Of a stretch of 64,000 bases of DNA, positions 38,817-53,496 are shown piece after piece. Each line of letters opens with the position of its first letter. Positions within the stretch are counted from its first letter, which is position 1. This DNA comes from Allodiplogaster sudhausi (taxonomy: Eukaryota > Nematoda > Chromadorea > Rhabditida > Diplogasteridae): the NCBI GenBank assembly GCA_945643635.1, contig CALZFC010000112.1, forward strand, positions 256,001 to 320,000, given 5' to 3'. The notes under the pieces are model-generated. The model was not told the origin of the DNA. It saw nothing but the letters and a program-made list of their open reading frames with translations, and made no database searches. A program made the translations under genes and the position numbers.

Positions 38817-41280
38817 GAAAGGGAGGGAGAGAAAGAAAGGAAGAGAGAAAAAGGGAGATAGAGATTGTTGTTGAGTAAGAGATATTAAAAGAGTATTTGA
38901 GAGACAGGGATTGAGAGAGAGAGAGAAGCAGGAAGCAAAAGAGCAGCTTATGCCAATGGCCCTTCGGGTTGCGAGAGTGCTGCAGCAAATATTCTGATCC
39001 CTCTCTTTCGTTGTCTACCTCTCTCCTTCATTATCGCCATCTCTCTCTATCTTTCTCGCCTCCTCTCTCTCTCTCTTTTCTTCTCTCTGTCTCCTTTTGG
39101 CTGTCTATACGTCTTTCTTTCGTTCTCTCCCTCCCTCCCTTCATTTTACTGTCTTCCTATTTCTCTCTCCATTCCTCTCTCCCTCTCTTTCTCTCATCCT
39201 CAGTCCTTCTCCCATTGCTCCCTCTCTTGTTTCTCACTTACACTACACACTCAGCTGTCTCTTCCAGCTTCACTCTGACTCTCTCTCTCTCTCTTTCTCT
39301 TCTTCTCCGTTTTACTCTCTCACTCTTTCTTTCTGTCTCCGATCATCTCATCTGTTCTCTTCCCCTCCTCTCTCTTTCCGTTTCTCTCTCTCTCTCTCTC
39401 TCTTCCTCTCGCTCTCTCCACTCTCTATCTCTATTCTCCCGTTCCTCTTCCTCGTTTGACTGAAGCCGTACGCGGTGCGTACGCGCTGCGGGCGGCCCCT
39501 GCAATATACAGCACTCTGACCGCTCGTTTTCATCTTTATTTCTCTGCCCTTTCTTGGCTTTCTCTCTCTCTCTATTTCTCTTTCCGTCACTCTCTCCCTC
39601 TCTCTCTCTCTGGCTCTCTCGCTGTCTTTTTCTGTCTCTCTCCCCCAACCCAATTTTGTAATTATCTCTCGCCTCCTATCTCTTTCCCTTCTCTTTAATG
39701 GCATCGATATCTCAATCCCTCTCTTTAGTTTACCTGTAGCCTTTTACTTGACCCAAACTTCTTGCCTTTGACTCTCTCATTTCGCCTGTTTACAGTGCAT
39801 TCATTTTTACTGGGACTGGCGGGCAAAACATATTAAGGCAAAGGAGTGGACGATAATGGCATCGATATCTCGATCTCTCTTCCCTTCTCTCTCTCCTTCA
39901 CTCTCTCCCTTTCTCACTCTCCCAGCCTCTCTCTCTCTCTCTCTCTCTCTCCTTCTCCCTCTCTCCCTCTGTCTCTTTCTTTCTCTAATTCTCGTCTTAC
40001 CAATCGGCCTTGAGGTCACTTGTCTGCTTGCCATTGGCAGGGAGGTCTGTCAACTAACTATGTATAACGGCGCTGTCAGCATGCATTCCGTGAAGCTTTT
40101 TCTGTCTGTTGTCTGATGTTCGCTCGCTCTCTCGCTCTCTTCCTCTCTCTTTATCTTTTTCGGTCTCTCTCCGTCTTTTCTATCCCCCCCTTTCTCTTTC
40201 TCTCTCTCTCTCGCTCTCACTCTCTCTCTCTTTCCATTTCTCTCTTCCCTGTCATTCAATACACTCTCTCGTTCACTATGCTCACCATCAGCTTACTTTC
40301 TTTCTTATTAGATCGGTTTTTCTATTTCACTGTATGTTTTTCTATCATTCTTTATATCTCTCGTTCTCTCCGTCTCGGATTCTTTCGATCTCTGTCCCAT
40401 TTTTTCCTTTCTACCGCCGTCTATCGCACACTCTCTGTCGCACTCTAACTTCCTCTCCTTTTCTCTTTCACTTATTATCTCTCTACTTTGCTATCTCTCT
40501 CTCGCAGTCTCTCTCTCTCTATCTGCTTTGCTATCTCTCTCTCTCTCTCTCTCTCTCCCTCTATCTGGTGCGAGAGCACCAGATTCCCGTCTCTTCATAC
40601 ACTTGTTCTCGCTCCTGACGAGCAATGACCTTCTTCCGTTCTAGGTCTCTGTTCCTGCCGAGCGCTTCGTCGTTTTGGCTGTCTCCATGAAGGCTTCAGC
40701 TGCCATTAGCGAGAGAGAGAGAGAGAGAGAGAAATAGATAGAATATTGAGAAAAGAAAGAGAGCGAACAGAGAAAGAGAAAGAGAGAGAAAGGGGAGAGA
40801 AGGGGAGAAAAGAGAGAGTCTGAAAGACATTTCTCGCATGCCCCTCATCCAACAATTTCATGCATTGAAGACTCCATCTTCACCGTACACTAATGAATGA
40901 ATAAATAAGGAGCGACAGAATCATTAAAATTACTTTTTAAATTTAAGAACGTTGTGTGGTAGTTGCACATGTATATAACGTTAATTGATATCGAGAAAAT
41001 GATTTAATAACTAATGATAAAAAATATAAAAACAACTTAATGTCATTTTACTATAGTGAGGATCTCAACGATACAAACTGATTACGACACGTTTATCTGC
41101 CTGAGGTATTCAACAACGTACAAGAACATAATCCTCTACACATAAATCTAACTTGCAGGATCCATTAGATTGTACACTACGAAAATAAGGTTTGTGAAAA
41201 TGCTGCTAAGGAGAACCTTACTACTACTTTAGAAATCTTGACTTTTCAAACAGGCAACAAAAGTTAATGAGTAGGTACTC

Positions 41281-41340
41281 TCTTATTCTCGCGTGCTATT
41301 TCGCTGGTCGCACATAGAAATAGCACACGGGAGAATAAGA
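41281..41340. repeat. 60-bp near-perfect hairpin containing GTGCTATTTC
   Basis: Left arm TCTTATTCTCGCGTGCTATT plus TC, right arm its near-exact complement (GAAATAGCACACGGGAGAAT plus AAGA), loop GCTGGTCGCACATA. A relative lies at 51715-51793. Confidence 0.85.
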
Positions 41341-43102
41341 AGGGCGCGCAAGTTAAGGTCTAACATACTTTTTCGGTGATTTCCCTCCTTTAAATATGTG
41401 TTTTATATATTTAAAGTCATCGTTGACTTTGAGCGAATTGTTCCGGTTCTTTTGGTTAAGAGCACTCGAGAAAGAGGGTGCCGTTACTATGAATGATCGG
41501 AGAGCAACAATATCAACGGATTCGGGAGAGCCATGGAAATGGGAAGGCCATTTGAAAAAATACAGAACTATAACTCGACTGACAGCGAGAGAGCGAGAGT
41601 AGAGACAGACAGAGAGAGAAAGAAAGAGAGGGAAAGTGAGAGAACAAGAGGGTGAGAGAGGGAAATGATAAAGAGAGTGTGAAAGAGTGTGTGTGAAAGA
41701 GGGAAGTGGCAGAGCGAGAGGGAGAGGAGAGAGAGTGAGGTAGCTAGTAGGATTGATAAAATTGATAGTGCATATTCTGAATCGCCTTCTCCGCCGGCCG
41801 CAATAGTGTCTCCGTTCTCGGTTGTCTTTATCACTGTCGGCTTCAACATTAAACTTATTTCTCTCGCTCTATCTTTATATTTTTTCTTTGTCTGTATTTC
41901 TCTCTCTCATAGTTTCCTCCTCCCTCTCCTCCCCTCCCTCTCTCTCTCCCTCTCACTCTCTCATTGTCTGCTAATTTTTTCAACAAATCTTATCACGTTT
42001 TTACAGCACAATAGAATGTCTATGAATGCATGAAGGATATTACGGCTATCGTTGTCGAAAATAGTAAACCGTGCAGATCACTGTAAGTCCTGCATAATAC
42101 GGACACTATATGTAATTTATTTATTCATTTATTCAATAGATTAATATGTATAATAAATATACCATAGTAAGAATTGTAAGGATTTTTTAGTTCTCTCTTG
42201 TAAAGTGTGCTGAAAATTTTAGGCCCTTGGATACAATAAGTGCTTGTAATTTTTTTCTCTTTATCCATTTAATTTCACAAACGGCAACATCAATATTTCA
42301 TCAATATAACTATTGGTCAAACGGAAAGCATAATGTAAATCTGCGTGAATTCTATCTACGTGAAAGCAAAAAAAATTACGACATTTTTCAGCTCGAACCG
42401 GAGAAGTTCAACATAAAAAATTACCAATATATGTACATATAAGCTAAACTCTTTTTACACTGACTTCAGTTCAGGATTTTCTACACAATATACATGTATA
42501 TTTATAATCTACATCTTACAATAAGTAAATGATAAGTTGGCCTTATTGCATTTTATACTTTGTATTCATTTCGTTCTTCGAAAATATGAAGATAAAGAAG
42601 AAAAAGCAAAAGGTACAATCTTGTAATGGAAGAAGAATTCTGTTTTTTATTCGTTGTGTTCATTGATGAACTTTCTATTAAATCCAAGGTCAACTTGAAT
42701 TTTTTGTACAGAATTGTTTCTGTTATTTTCCATTCCCGATATCATCAAATACGTCCACACACGTCCTTTTCTCCATTTCTGCTTGCAACAAAAAAAAACA
42801 GAAGAATGGCGAAGTCAAAAATGAAATGGAGGAGGAAACCACATGATTTCTTGTAGGTTGAGTTAGTTGTAAACGAGCTGTAGAGAGCGAGCAAGAGAGC
42901 GTCAGCAATAGCGAGAGAGTGTGTGTGTGTGAGAGAGATAGAGAGAGCGATAGAGAGTGAGAGTGAGATAGAGATATAGAGAGCGATAGAGAGTGAGAGT
43001 GAGATAGAGAGAGCGATAGAGAGTGAGAGTGAAAGAGAGAGAGAGATGCGAACCCCGCGTGACCACCACCCACAACTACGCAAGCGCTTGCCTTCCGTAC
43101 CG

Positions 43103-43156
<54 letters not shown>

Positions 43157-43629
43157 CACTTTCTCCTCACCATTATTCACTAGCTTTTCACCTCATTTTT
43201 CGTGTCGGCCACTCTTCAAAAGATTTGCAGTCATTGAACATAATGAGACTACGAGACTACCTAGTTTTCTTTTTCGTTCTCGCAAACTTTTTTCTCTCGC
43301 TCTCTCGTTTTCTTCTCAGTCTCTAGCCTCTTTCTCTCACCCTCTCACCCTCTTACCCTCTCTCTCTCTATCTCTCTCTCTCTCTCTCTCTTCTCTTACC
43401 ATACTCTTCGACGTCGTCGCGTCCTTCTCATCGAATGAAATTCTTCCGCCTTTCAAGCCCTTCTGCGGATAGAAAATAAATGGCATTTTATAAAAGGAGA
43501 GCTGATGTCCAGATAGAAGATGAATAGAACAAATGTGTCTAGCACATGAATGGATCGTGGCTGTCTAGAGCAGAGATCTACTTGGTATCAACCAAGAAAG
43601 GTTGCAATCACGCACGGAAATCGCATGTT

Positions 43630-43671
<42 letters not shown>

Positions 43672-44705
43672 GAGAGAGAGAGACCGAGAGAGACCGAAAG
43701 GCAGAAGACAGAGAGCTCAGGAAAACAGAGAGATGGGACAAAATGAAGGAGCAACAGGGAGCGATAGAGGCAGAAAAGAGGATGAGAGAGAGATAAAGAG
43801 AGAGTGAGACAGATAAAGAAAGAGAGTATGAAGATGAGCTTCGTGGTAAGTTTCCATTGCTGCAGCTGGCCGAAATGTATGCCCCCTCCTCGTTCTGCCA
43901 AGCTCATTATTGATTGCTTTATTCCATCTTTCATATCTAATGAATCTTTGGAAAAGTATTTTTTTTTTCTCTCTCTGTCTCTCGCTCTCTATCATTCATT
44001 CAATCTGCCACTCTCTCGCTATTTCCTTTTCTCTCTATCTCGTTGTCTCTCTCTTCTCTCTCTATTATTCATTGAATCTGCCACTCTCTCATTATCTCCT
44101 TTTCTCTCTATCTTGTCTCTCTCTCCAACCTATAAATGCCTTTATTGGATTTGCAACTTTAGATTGGCCAATGCCGAGTAGAAAAGGAAGGCAAAATGTG
44201 CTTTCCGTTGTGGTTCCTCTAACTGTAAGCGTCATGTAAAGTCCATTGCTTTTCGTTCCTTGAGTTCACAAGTGACATTTCCACATTTGCTTTATTCATT
44301 TTTATCTCTTTCATCTATCTTTCACTCTCTATTCTGTCGCTCTCTTTCTCTCCCCCTCTCGCTCTCTCCCGCTCTCTTTCTCTCTACTCTCTCCATCTCT
44401 CCCGCTCTCTTTCTCTGCTCTTCAGTGTCCCCACCCTTGCATGGGAGCGGGGTCTGTGTGTGATGAGAGCACCCGCTTCGGGACTCACAGATCCCTTTTC
44501 TCAGAGACCACTTTGCAATACTTTCCTTGTCCGCATGCAAGACGCCCTTTGGAGGAAGGAGAAAAGAAGGGATGGAAGAAGAAGAGAAGAGAGGGAGAAT
44601 AGCATTACATATTGAAGAGGGTCATACACGGTCATTCATTCTCTCTATCTCTCTCTCCCTCTCAATCTATCTCTCTAGTTCTCTCTCTCCCTCTCTCTCT
44701 CTCGT

Positions 44706-44772
<67 letters not shown>

Positions 44773-46094
44773 GACTGGCTAGGTCTATCCCGCTCACTCC
44801 CCTCTGTCCATCTGTCTTTCCTTCCGCCATCCCCAAATCGCTTGCCCATTACGTTACCATGTATTCGATGAAATACAATGAGAATACAGGAGAGCGAGAG
44901 ATACAGAGAGAGCGAGTGAGAGAGAGAAAGAGTGAGAGAGAGGGAGAGAGAGCATAGATTTTGACAAGGCTTATCAGACGCGACAACAAAGGGAGAATAA
45001 CAATTGAGAGAGCGTCAGGCAATAAGAGGATTGGCTAGAGATTGGCCAAACACGAAGAGCCAGACACGAGGGGGATGGGCGGTGCCTGAGGGGAAGGGAA
45101 AGGGGTGGGGCAGTTGGAGATACAAAGGCGTTAGTGTGAGTAGTTACACTCTCGCTCTCTCGCTTGTTCAGGACCTCCGTGTCGTGTAAATACGCGAGTC
45201 TAAAAGCAAAATTTTTTTTTAGAAAGAAGGTAAACTCGGAAACTATGTAGAGAATATTTTGCAAAAAAATATTGCGAAATGGCGGAATGCAAAATAAGCA
45301 ATAAACTACAATTATGTTACAATTTTATAAAAACAACTTGGAAAAAATGTGGAACATATTATAGAAAGCATATTTTGCATTAAAATAAATTTATAGATAG
45401 AGAAAACATTCGAACAAAAAAGACAAATCATGTTCATAGCGTAAATCATACGATAAAAAAGAGAGTTGTTGAAGTGAATCTGTTATATGACAATGTGAAA
45501 TTTCGGGGCCAATAGGCTGCGCAATTACACAGCATTTCTTCTCTTTAAGAACTGCTCAATTACACAGCATTTCTTCTCAAGTACTCAAAATTGATTTTGA
45601 AAAAAAATGTGCATGATGGTCAGATTAGTACCTCATCTCACCTTCCTACAAAGAAAATTTTTACAGAGTAGTTCTGCTATTTATTAGATCTGTCATTTGA
45701 AGGGTTCCTTAAAAAATTATATTTACTATTAAACGACACATTCAGCCGGGCATTTTGTGCAAATTTTTATTTCATATTTTATTTTTCCGCTCCATGCCAT
45801 TCTCAATCCACTTTCTCGCCATTCCCTTCACCAGCCCCCTTCGACAGTGTCATCATTTCTTCTTTCCTTTCGCTCCCTTTCTCATTTTCTCTTTTTCTCT
45901 ATCTCTCTCTATCTCTCTCTCTCTTTGTCTCTTCTCCCTCTCTCTTTCTCTTGTTGGCCTTTCCTCTCTGTTATGCACAGATAAATACGTTGCTGCTGCT
46001 GTGCAACGGGGCGGCCCCGAGCGCTCCCAAGAGACTCGTCTTATGAACTCTCTCACTCTCTAACTCTCTCTCTTTCTCTCTCTCTCTTTCTCTC

Positions 46095-46152
<58 letters not shown>

Positions 46153-47429
46153 GCTCTCTTTCTCTCTCTTTTTCTCTCTCTTTCTCGCCCCATTTCTCTT
46201 TCTGTCTCTGTCTTCTTTCCTTTCGTACTTGCTCACTTCTCTTTCCGATCCTTCTCTCTCCCGCTCGAAAGAAAGAAAGAAAAAAGGGTTCGTAAGAAAT
46301 AGCCTCAAGAATATAGAGACGCAGATAAAGAAAGAACGTGTTTGGCAATGAAGGCGAAAGTGAAAGGAAGAGGCTGTTTGGCGCGTCGCCTGTACAAGAA
46401 AATAGATCCCATGACTTCATCAAAACTCTTCGCACTTGGAATTTAATTGCACAAAAGTAGCTGAATTTGCCTATTTCAAAGTAAATATGTTGATACTAAA
46501 TTAATAGATAATTTTTTTAAACCAAATATATATACATATATCATCAATTATTACCATGCTTTAACTCTTCTATTTTTCTTCTGTTTAAATATTTGAGAGG
46601 GGACATAACACTGCTACTCTTCAATGATTGAAACAAATATCCATAATAAAGAAAAGGATACAGTGACACAGTGAACATCGTTGACGCAACATTCCAATTA
46701 TATTTTTCACTAGTCTCCTGTTCTATATTATGTGAAGTAACTTTCCACTTTTTAAAATAGAAATAAAAGTCTGTAATGAAGCTTTCTTTTTAGAAAATAT
46801 ATGAACAATTAGTAACACTTTTCCTCTGCGAGTCCCCTGCTCTTCGATGTCTATGTTTATCTTTTCTTTCCCCTCTGCTCACTACACTCGTGAGAGCACC
46901 GAATCATTTCTCGTTGGCGAACTGCCAAAAGGAGGGATTCAGCCTCGTGACTGTATCTGTGTCTGCAGAATCTCTCCCTCTCTTCCTCTCTCGCTATCCC
47001 TCTCTCTCACTCCCTCTCTCCTCTCCTTCTCTCTCATCCCATCGCCGCCCTCTCTCTCACACACACACATACACACACTCTGTCCCTCTCTCTCCCCTCT
47101 CTCTTTCTCTTTCTCCCCTTCTCTCTCTCTCCCTTTTCTCTTCCCCACCTCCCATTCATTTCCTTACACCAGCTCTCGTCTCCTCCCATCTCCTTGTCTT
47201 CTCGAGCTTTCCTTCTCTCTCACGCCCGAGAGGACATCTTGCAAGAGCATTAGTGGGATGAGATGGAGAAAGAAAGATGAAGAGACGTAGATGCGATTGT
47301 AGTTTGAAAGGAGGTGAAGAAGAGTTGGAGAGGGGGCTCTTCCCCTCAGCTAGCTCTCAAAGTCGTGGAAGAAGAAGAGGAAGAGGAAGAAGACCAAAAC
47401 AGAAAACCATGAAAGAGATTACAGCAACC

Positions 47430-47464
<35 letters not shown>

Positions 47465-47610
47465 GTGAGAGATAGAGAGAGTGAGAAGAAACGCCCATGC
47501 AAAACAAGAGAGCGAATGTAGTTCATAGAGGAGCAATGTAGACATGGAATATGAACAGAGTGAAGAAGGCAGATGAAAAAGTGAAAAGAGTTGAAGAGAG
47601 AGAGAGAGAG

Positions 47611-47646
<36 letters not shown>

Positions 47647-47906
47647 GGAGAGAGGCCGCCGAAATTGAAATTGCAGGAAGAAGACGACGTTGTGTCCTGC
47701 TTACTCGTCAACTCTGTTGTTCGCTCTTTCTCTGCTCTCTCTCTAAATTGATGTGCTGTTTCGCCAATTTCTCTAGCCATCTTCCTCAACAGACGATGCA
47801 GGTGTAAAGCCAGTGAAAATTGGGGAGCGCCCCAATATGAGAGAGCGTAGGAAAGGAAAAGAGAGAGAGAGAGAGGCCGAGAAAAAGAGAGTCAGAGAGA
47901 GATGGG

Positions 47907-47960
<54 letters not shown>

Positions 47961-49167
47961 GTATGAATATGTATATGTATGTATATGTATAGGGGGGGGG
48001 GAGAGTCGTTGTGTGTGAGAGAGTGAGAAAGAGCGAGAGAAGAAAATGGGGCGAGGTGTTGGAAGACACAAGACACTTACGAATGCGGAGGAAAATGCAA
48101 CATGCAGCTATCTTTAGGGGAAAAGATCATGATGAAGAGAGAGCGCGCTTAGGAGAGATAGGGAAAGACATAAAGAGAGTGAGAGAGAGAGAGAGAGCGA
48201 GCGCGCTAGAAGGATCTAGAGAAATGGAGAGAGAGAAGGAGAGTGTTATTGATAGCGGGAAGAAGAAGAAGAAGAAGAAGGTGGAGATATCCAATATCTT
48301 CCCGGATCACATTTTGTGAAACGGACGTCATGAATGGGAGCGGGCAGAGGGAGGCGAGAGGGGCATAAAAAGAAGAAGCAGAAGTAGAGATCACTCTTTG
48401 TGCTGGATCTTTCAGAGATTGAAGTGAAGGGAACGCAGAACGAAACATTCTGTGCTTTCAAAACTGTCAATATCTACGTTTACATGCCACTTTATCTATG
48501 TATTTAGTGGAAAACGAATGGCCAAGATATTTGTAACACAATAACAAGTTTCGAAGCTTCAAACAGAAAACGGATATAAAGTACGGATTATCCGAACGGA
48601 TGAATTAATCCGTACGTAGAGGTTAAATTGAAGCGTCCATCTATGTATGTATAGGAGACCATGAATATAGATACAGCCAGCGGGATAACCCGGCCATGTA
48701 GCTAAAGCTGACAATGAATTCGATGTGATCACGGATTTGGAAGTCCTCTGAATTTCCATATCTTGAACCTTTCATGGTTGTTGACGATATCGGCAGACCT
48801 ATACATATGTATGTATATGTAAAGATAAATAAGCTAAAATGGCTAGCCCATCTCTCTCTCCCTCCCTCTCCCTCTCTCTCTCTCTCCCTCTCCCTCTATC
48901 TATCTCTCTATCTCCCTCTCTCTATCTCTCTATCTCCCTCTCTCTATCTCTCTATCTCCCTCTCTCTATCTCTCTATCTCCCTCTCTCTATCTCTCTATC
49001 TCTCTATCTCTATCTCTCTGTCTCTGCCTCTCTCTGGGAACAACGCATGCTTCCTTCAAAAGTGAATATGCAGATCGGCAACTACTTCCCTTGTTAATTA
49101 CCGAGTAAACGACACATGCTTTCGTCGTGTTTATGGCTATACCTTTTCCTCTCCCCCTCTCTTACCG

Positions 49168-49203
<36 letters not shown>

Positions 49204-49919
49204 TTTCTCTCTCTTTAGCGCATTCAACTTCCTCGGTGTCTCTATTACGAACCCAATTTGCTTGTCCGATCACACTTCGATTACAGCACTTGGTATTTAG
49301 TAGGATAGAGAGAGAGAGAGAGAGAGATGGAGAGACTAGAGGAATGGATAGACAAGTAAAGAAAGAAAGATAGAGAAGAGAACTGTGGTGGCAACGAGGT
49401 TCGAAGGTCCCCAGTCATTTCCGGTGGTGGGGCAACCAACCCCCCCCCCCCAAAGGTGCAACCAAGCAGCTTTCAACTCTCCCCAGTACACTTCTGCATT
49501 CCGATAGTGATGCATGCTGTGCAATCGAAGTGGATACTTTCTAATACACAAAAGTGAAAAATTGAATATTACTGCTCCCGGAGCCGCATGGCAGGGAGGA
49601 TAAGTTTAGCCTTAACTTCGTCAGCCACTTGGGCGAAATCGACTGCCCACTTCCATGTAATCGATAGAAGGTGGAGATATGTATTCCATCAGCACATTGC
49701 CCCGATATGCGAATTAACAATATATTTGCCATCTTTTTTTCTCACAATCAGTTAATCGATATATACGCACTTGGATAACTAGTATGATTACACAATGCAA
49801 AAAGTCAGTGTCAATGTATGTATACTCTTCCCTTAAATTATATAAGGGAACCGATAGTGACATTTTTTGTCACTTCGAGCAAGGGACATAATTCGCTCTG
49901 TACCTCCAATCTCTATAAT

Positions 49920-49956
<37 letters not shown>

Positions 49957-51001
49957 TCATTCTCTCCTTCTCTGGTTCTCTCTCACATATAGAGAGAGTC
50001 TCTTCTCATTGTCCACATTCGGTCTACTCCTCTGCCTGGACCCCATCATGAGGCACCATTCCTACTCTGTGTCTCTGACACAACCTCTCCTGTCTCTGGC
50101 GTCTCCTGGAACTGACCATATCTCGCCAAACTTCCTCTCTCTCTCCTCTCACTCTCCCGCACTCTCTCTCTACATCTCCTCTCATTTTATCATTCTCTCT
50201 CTCTCATCTCGCACTCTCTCCCACTCTCTCCTCTCACTCTCCTTCTCAAGCACCCTCACCCACCCCCGTCACGTGCCCGGCCGTTGTCAATTCCATCTTC
50301 TTCACAGAGAAAGTAAGATAGCGTCGTGGAAGAGGGACAAAGGAGGGAAGCGAATATATTTATTTGGGGACAGAGAAATAACGAGAAAGAGAGAGAAATA
50401 ACGAGAGAGAGAGAGAGATAGAGAGTCGTGATGGAGAGGTAGAGATTGAGAGAGCGAAGAGGAGAGACAGAAGCAGAGAGTGAGAGAGAGAGAGAGAGAG
50501 AAAGAGATAGAAGGAGAGAGAGAAGGAGAGAGAGAGAGAGCGAGAGAGAGAAAGAGTGAGATAGAGAGTTGTGATAGAGGGGTAGAGATAGATAGAGCGA
50601 AGTGGAGAGAGAGAGAGAGGCAGATAGAGAGAGAGGTAGAGAGAGAGAGAGAGAGGGAGCAGAGGAAGAAAGTTAGCGAAAGAAGAAAGAAAATCCGACC
50701 GTAAACTACTCTGAACATTGTTATACATAAGTAAACAGAACAGAGGGAATTAAAATAATAATGTGATGGAGAAATATGTTTTGCCTTTATACTTCGAAGG
50801 CGGGAATTTAAAACTTACATTTACTTTAAAATGTAAATTTCATTTTAATCTTTTGCTCGATGTTTACTAATAAGAATGCGAAAATATTTTGGGAAAGGCT
50901 AAAAATATGTTTTAATGCAAATTCGTGGCAATATTTTCCCTCGGTCGATATGACATCTTTGAAAGGGGCTCTCGTTCTCCTTCGGGTCTACCTTTTGCTT
51001 C

Positions 51002-51049
<48 letters not shown>

Positions 51050-51714
51050 AGCATCTCACTAGCTTCCCTCTCAGGAAAGAGGGCGAAAACGGGAGAAGGA
51101 GTGCAGGCGAACGAGTGAAAGGGAAAGAAAGCAGAGTGAGAACGAGAGAGACAGACAGAGAGAGAGAGAGAGAGAGAACGAGAAAAGAATGAAAGAGTGC
51201 CTACAGAATAGGTGTCCACCAAACATGGTGAGCGTGGAAAATCATAAGGCAGAAGAATTGACAAGGGTTGAAAAATATGACGTAAAAAAAAATGTAATAA
51301 CGAATGTAGTAAAGAGTAAGCATGGCCAAGAAGATGAAAAACCTAAATGAAGTCAAGCCCTTCCAGCAACAGTCGTATTCTATTCACGAAAACAATCGAG
51401 TGTTTGACTCCTCTATAGGCGAGAGGAAAATGTTGAACATGATAGGAAAACAATAAAAATTAAGCTTTTTTTCTCATGAGTTATTTTTCATTTTTCTTTT
51501 TTTTTAGCATGTGAGCCATCCTCAATCAAGTATGTATGTATATGCACAAATCACATTTGATCTGCAAAGGAGATGAAAAACGACATCCAAGGCCGGGACA
51601 ACAAGTTCCACGCATTCTGTGCTGAAACAGTGCAATCAGGAAGATTTAATTGACGTCAATTAAAGGAAAGCGATCAGCGAAAATGATGTGAGATTTCAAA
51701 TTGCCGCATTCCTT

Positions 51715-51793
51715 CGCACTCTCCTACGCGCATGTGCTATTTTCACGCACCGGTTATGCGACTAGCGAAATAGCACGAGAGAATGAGAGTGCG
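51715..51793. repeat. 79-bp imperfect hairpin, relative of the 41281 hairpin
   Basis: The outer arms CGCACTCTC and GAGAGTGCG pair, as do GTGCTATTTT and GAAATAGCAC. The loop read on the minus strand begins GCTAGTCGCATAA, like GCTGGTCGCACATA in the other copy, so the two are the same family in opposite orientation. A third, partial match to the flank (TTTCAAATTGCC, then TTTTCACGCA) is at 52047-52080. Confidence 0.8.
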
Positions 51794-52819
51794 AACATCC
51801 AGGGTGAATGCGTGCAAATTGAAATGTTCATAATTTATTTCCTCCATGTGCTATTTACTCATTTTTAGAGTAATTAATTTTTATGTCTAACCTGTAAAGT
51901 GATTAAAAATGGTACATTTTTTCTAGTCCTGTTCTCCAGTGATTAATTTCCTTAATTTTTTTTTTACTTCCAAACGTTTTTTTTTCTGTTAAAGATGAAA
52001 TGTTTCTATTCTTAAAGGAGGACGAGCACCAAAAATAATGTGAAATTTCAAATTGCCTATTTTCACGCAGCCAGTTTGTGAGCCCTTTTTTCACTCTATG
52101 CATTTTCTAATACCAACATGCTTTCCGTGCTAGAGAAACAGACTGTGATATAATAATTGGATTGCTCGCAAAAACTTTTTGATCATTAAAAATGGTTGTA
52201 ACCAATATACATGTGTTCTTTAATATTGTAATTCTTGCTTCTTTATATCGCTCATTTTGAAGTAAAAGAAAACTCGATTAAAAAAGTAAACAATACAATC
52301 CTTTATCAGGCAAAATTTCGCATGTACATCCAAGGAATCATTTGACGTAAACATTTTTATACACTTCCTCTGCCAAGTTGTTTCCTTTTTTTTAAATGTA
52401 ACTTCCATCCAGACATTAATATTTTCAATAGAATTAGCAGCTTTTTACGTTGTGCAATAAAATATCAAATATATCAACATTGTGATGCCTTTATTGTAGT
52501 AATATTTATATATATTTATTTTCTTTTTGGTTTTTAATTTTATTTTTAATTCTTTCGCCGACAAGATGCCCACAAAAGCCGCATGGAAGTCGAGAGGACG
52601 GGCGCAAAGCATCAAGAAAACCATGTCATCTTCAATAAAAATAAATTATTTTAATTTATTCAAACAAATTAATCCATATGGCTTTTAATTTAACTGGCAA
52701 CTAATTAAGAAATTAATTGACCTTCGTATGTCCATTCATCTCAAAATCGGTAGGTATCTTTTTGATTTCCCGTGATTTTGTGAAAGTAATCCGATCTCAT
52801 TCATTTATATATTTCTTGC

Positions 52820-52963
52820 TGTCTCTCTCTCCCTCCCTCTCTCCGATCCTAACCTTCTTCTCTCAGATTCTCTAGACCCTCTTCCTCTCCCTCTCCCTCC
52901 CTCTCCCCCTCTCCCTCTCGCTCTCCCCCTCCCTCCCTCCCTCTCTCTCTCTCTCCTTGCCTA

Positions 52964-53026
<63 letters not shown>

Positions 53027-53036
53027 CTTGCCTAAC

Positions 53037-53095
<59 letters not shown>

Positions 53096-53154
53096 CCTCT
53101 CTCCGATCCTAACCTTCTTCTCTCAGATTCTCTAGACCCTCTTCCTCCCCCTCC

Positions 53155-53217
<63 letters not shown>

Positions 53218-53260
53218 CTTGCCTAACCTCTCTCCTTGCCTAACCTCTCTCCTTGCCTAA

Positions 53261-53291
<31 letters not shown>

Positions 53292-53314
53292 CCTGCCTAA
53301 CCTCTCTCCTTGCC

Positions 53315-53355
<41 letters not shown>

Positions 53356-53378
53356 GCCTAACCTCTCTCCTTGCCTAA

Positions 53379-53418
<40 letters not shown>

Positions 53419-53441
53419 CTTGCGTAACCTCTCTCCTTGCC

Positions 53442-53496
<55 letters not shown>

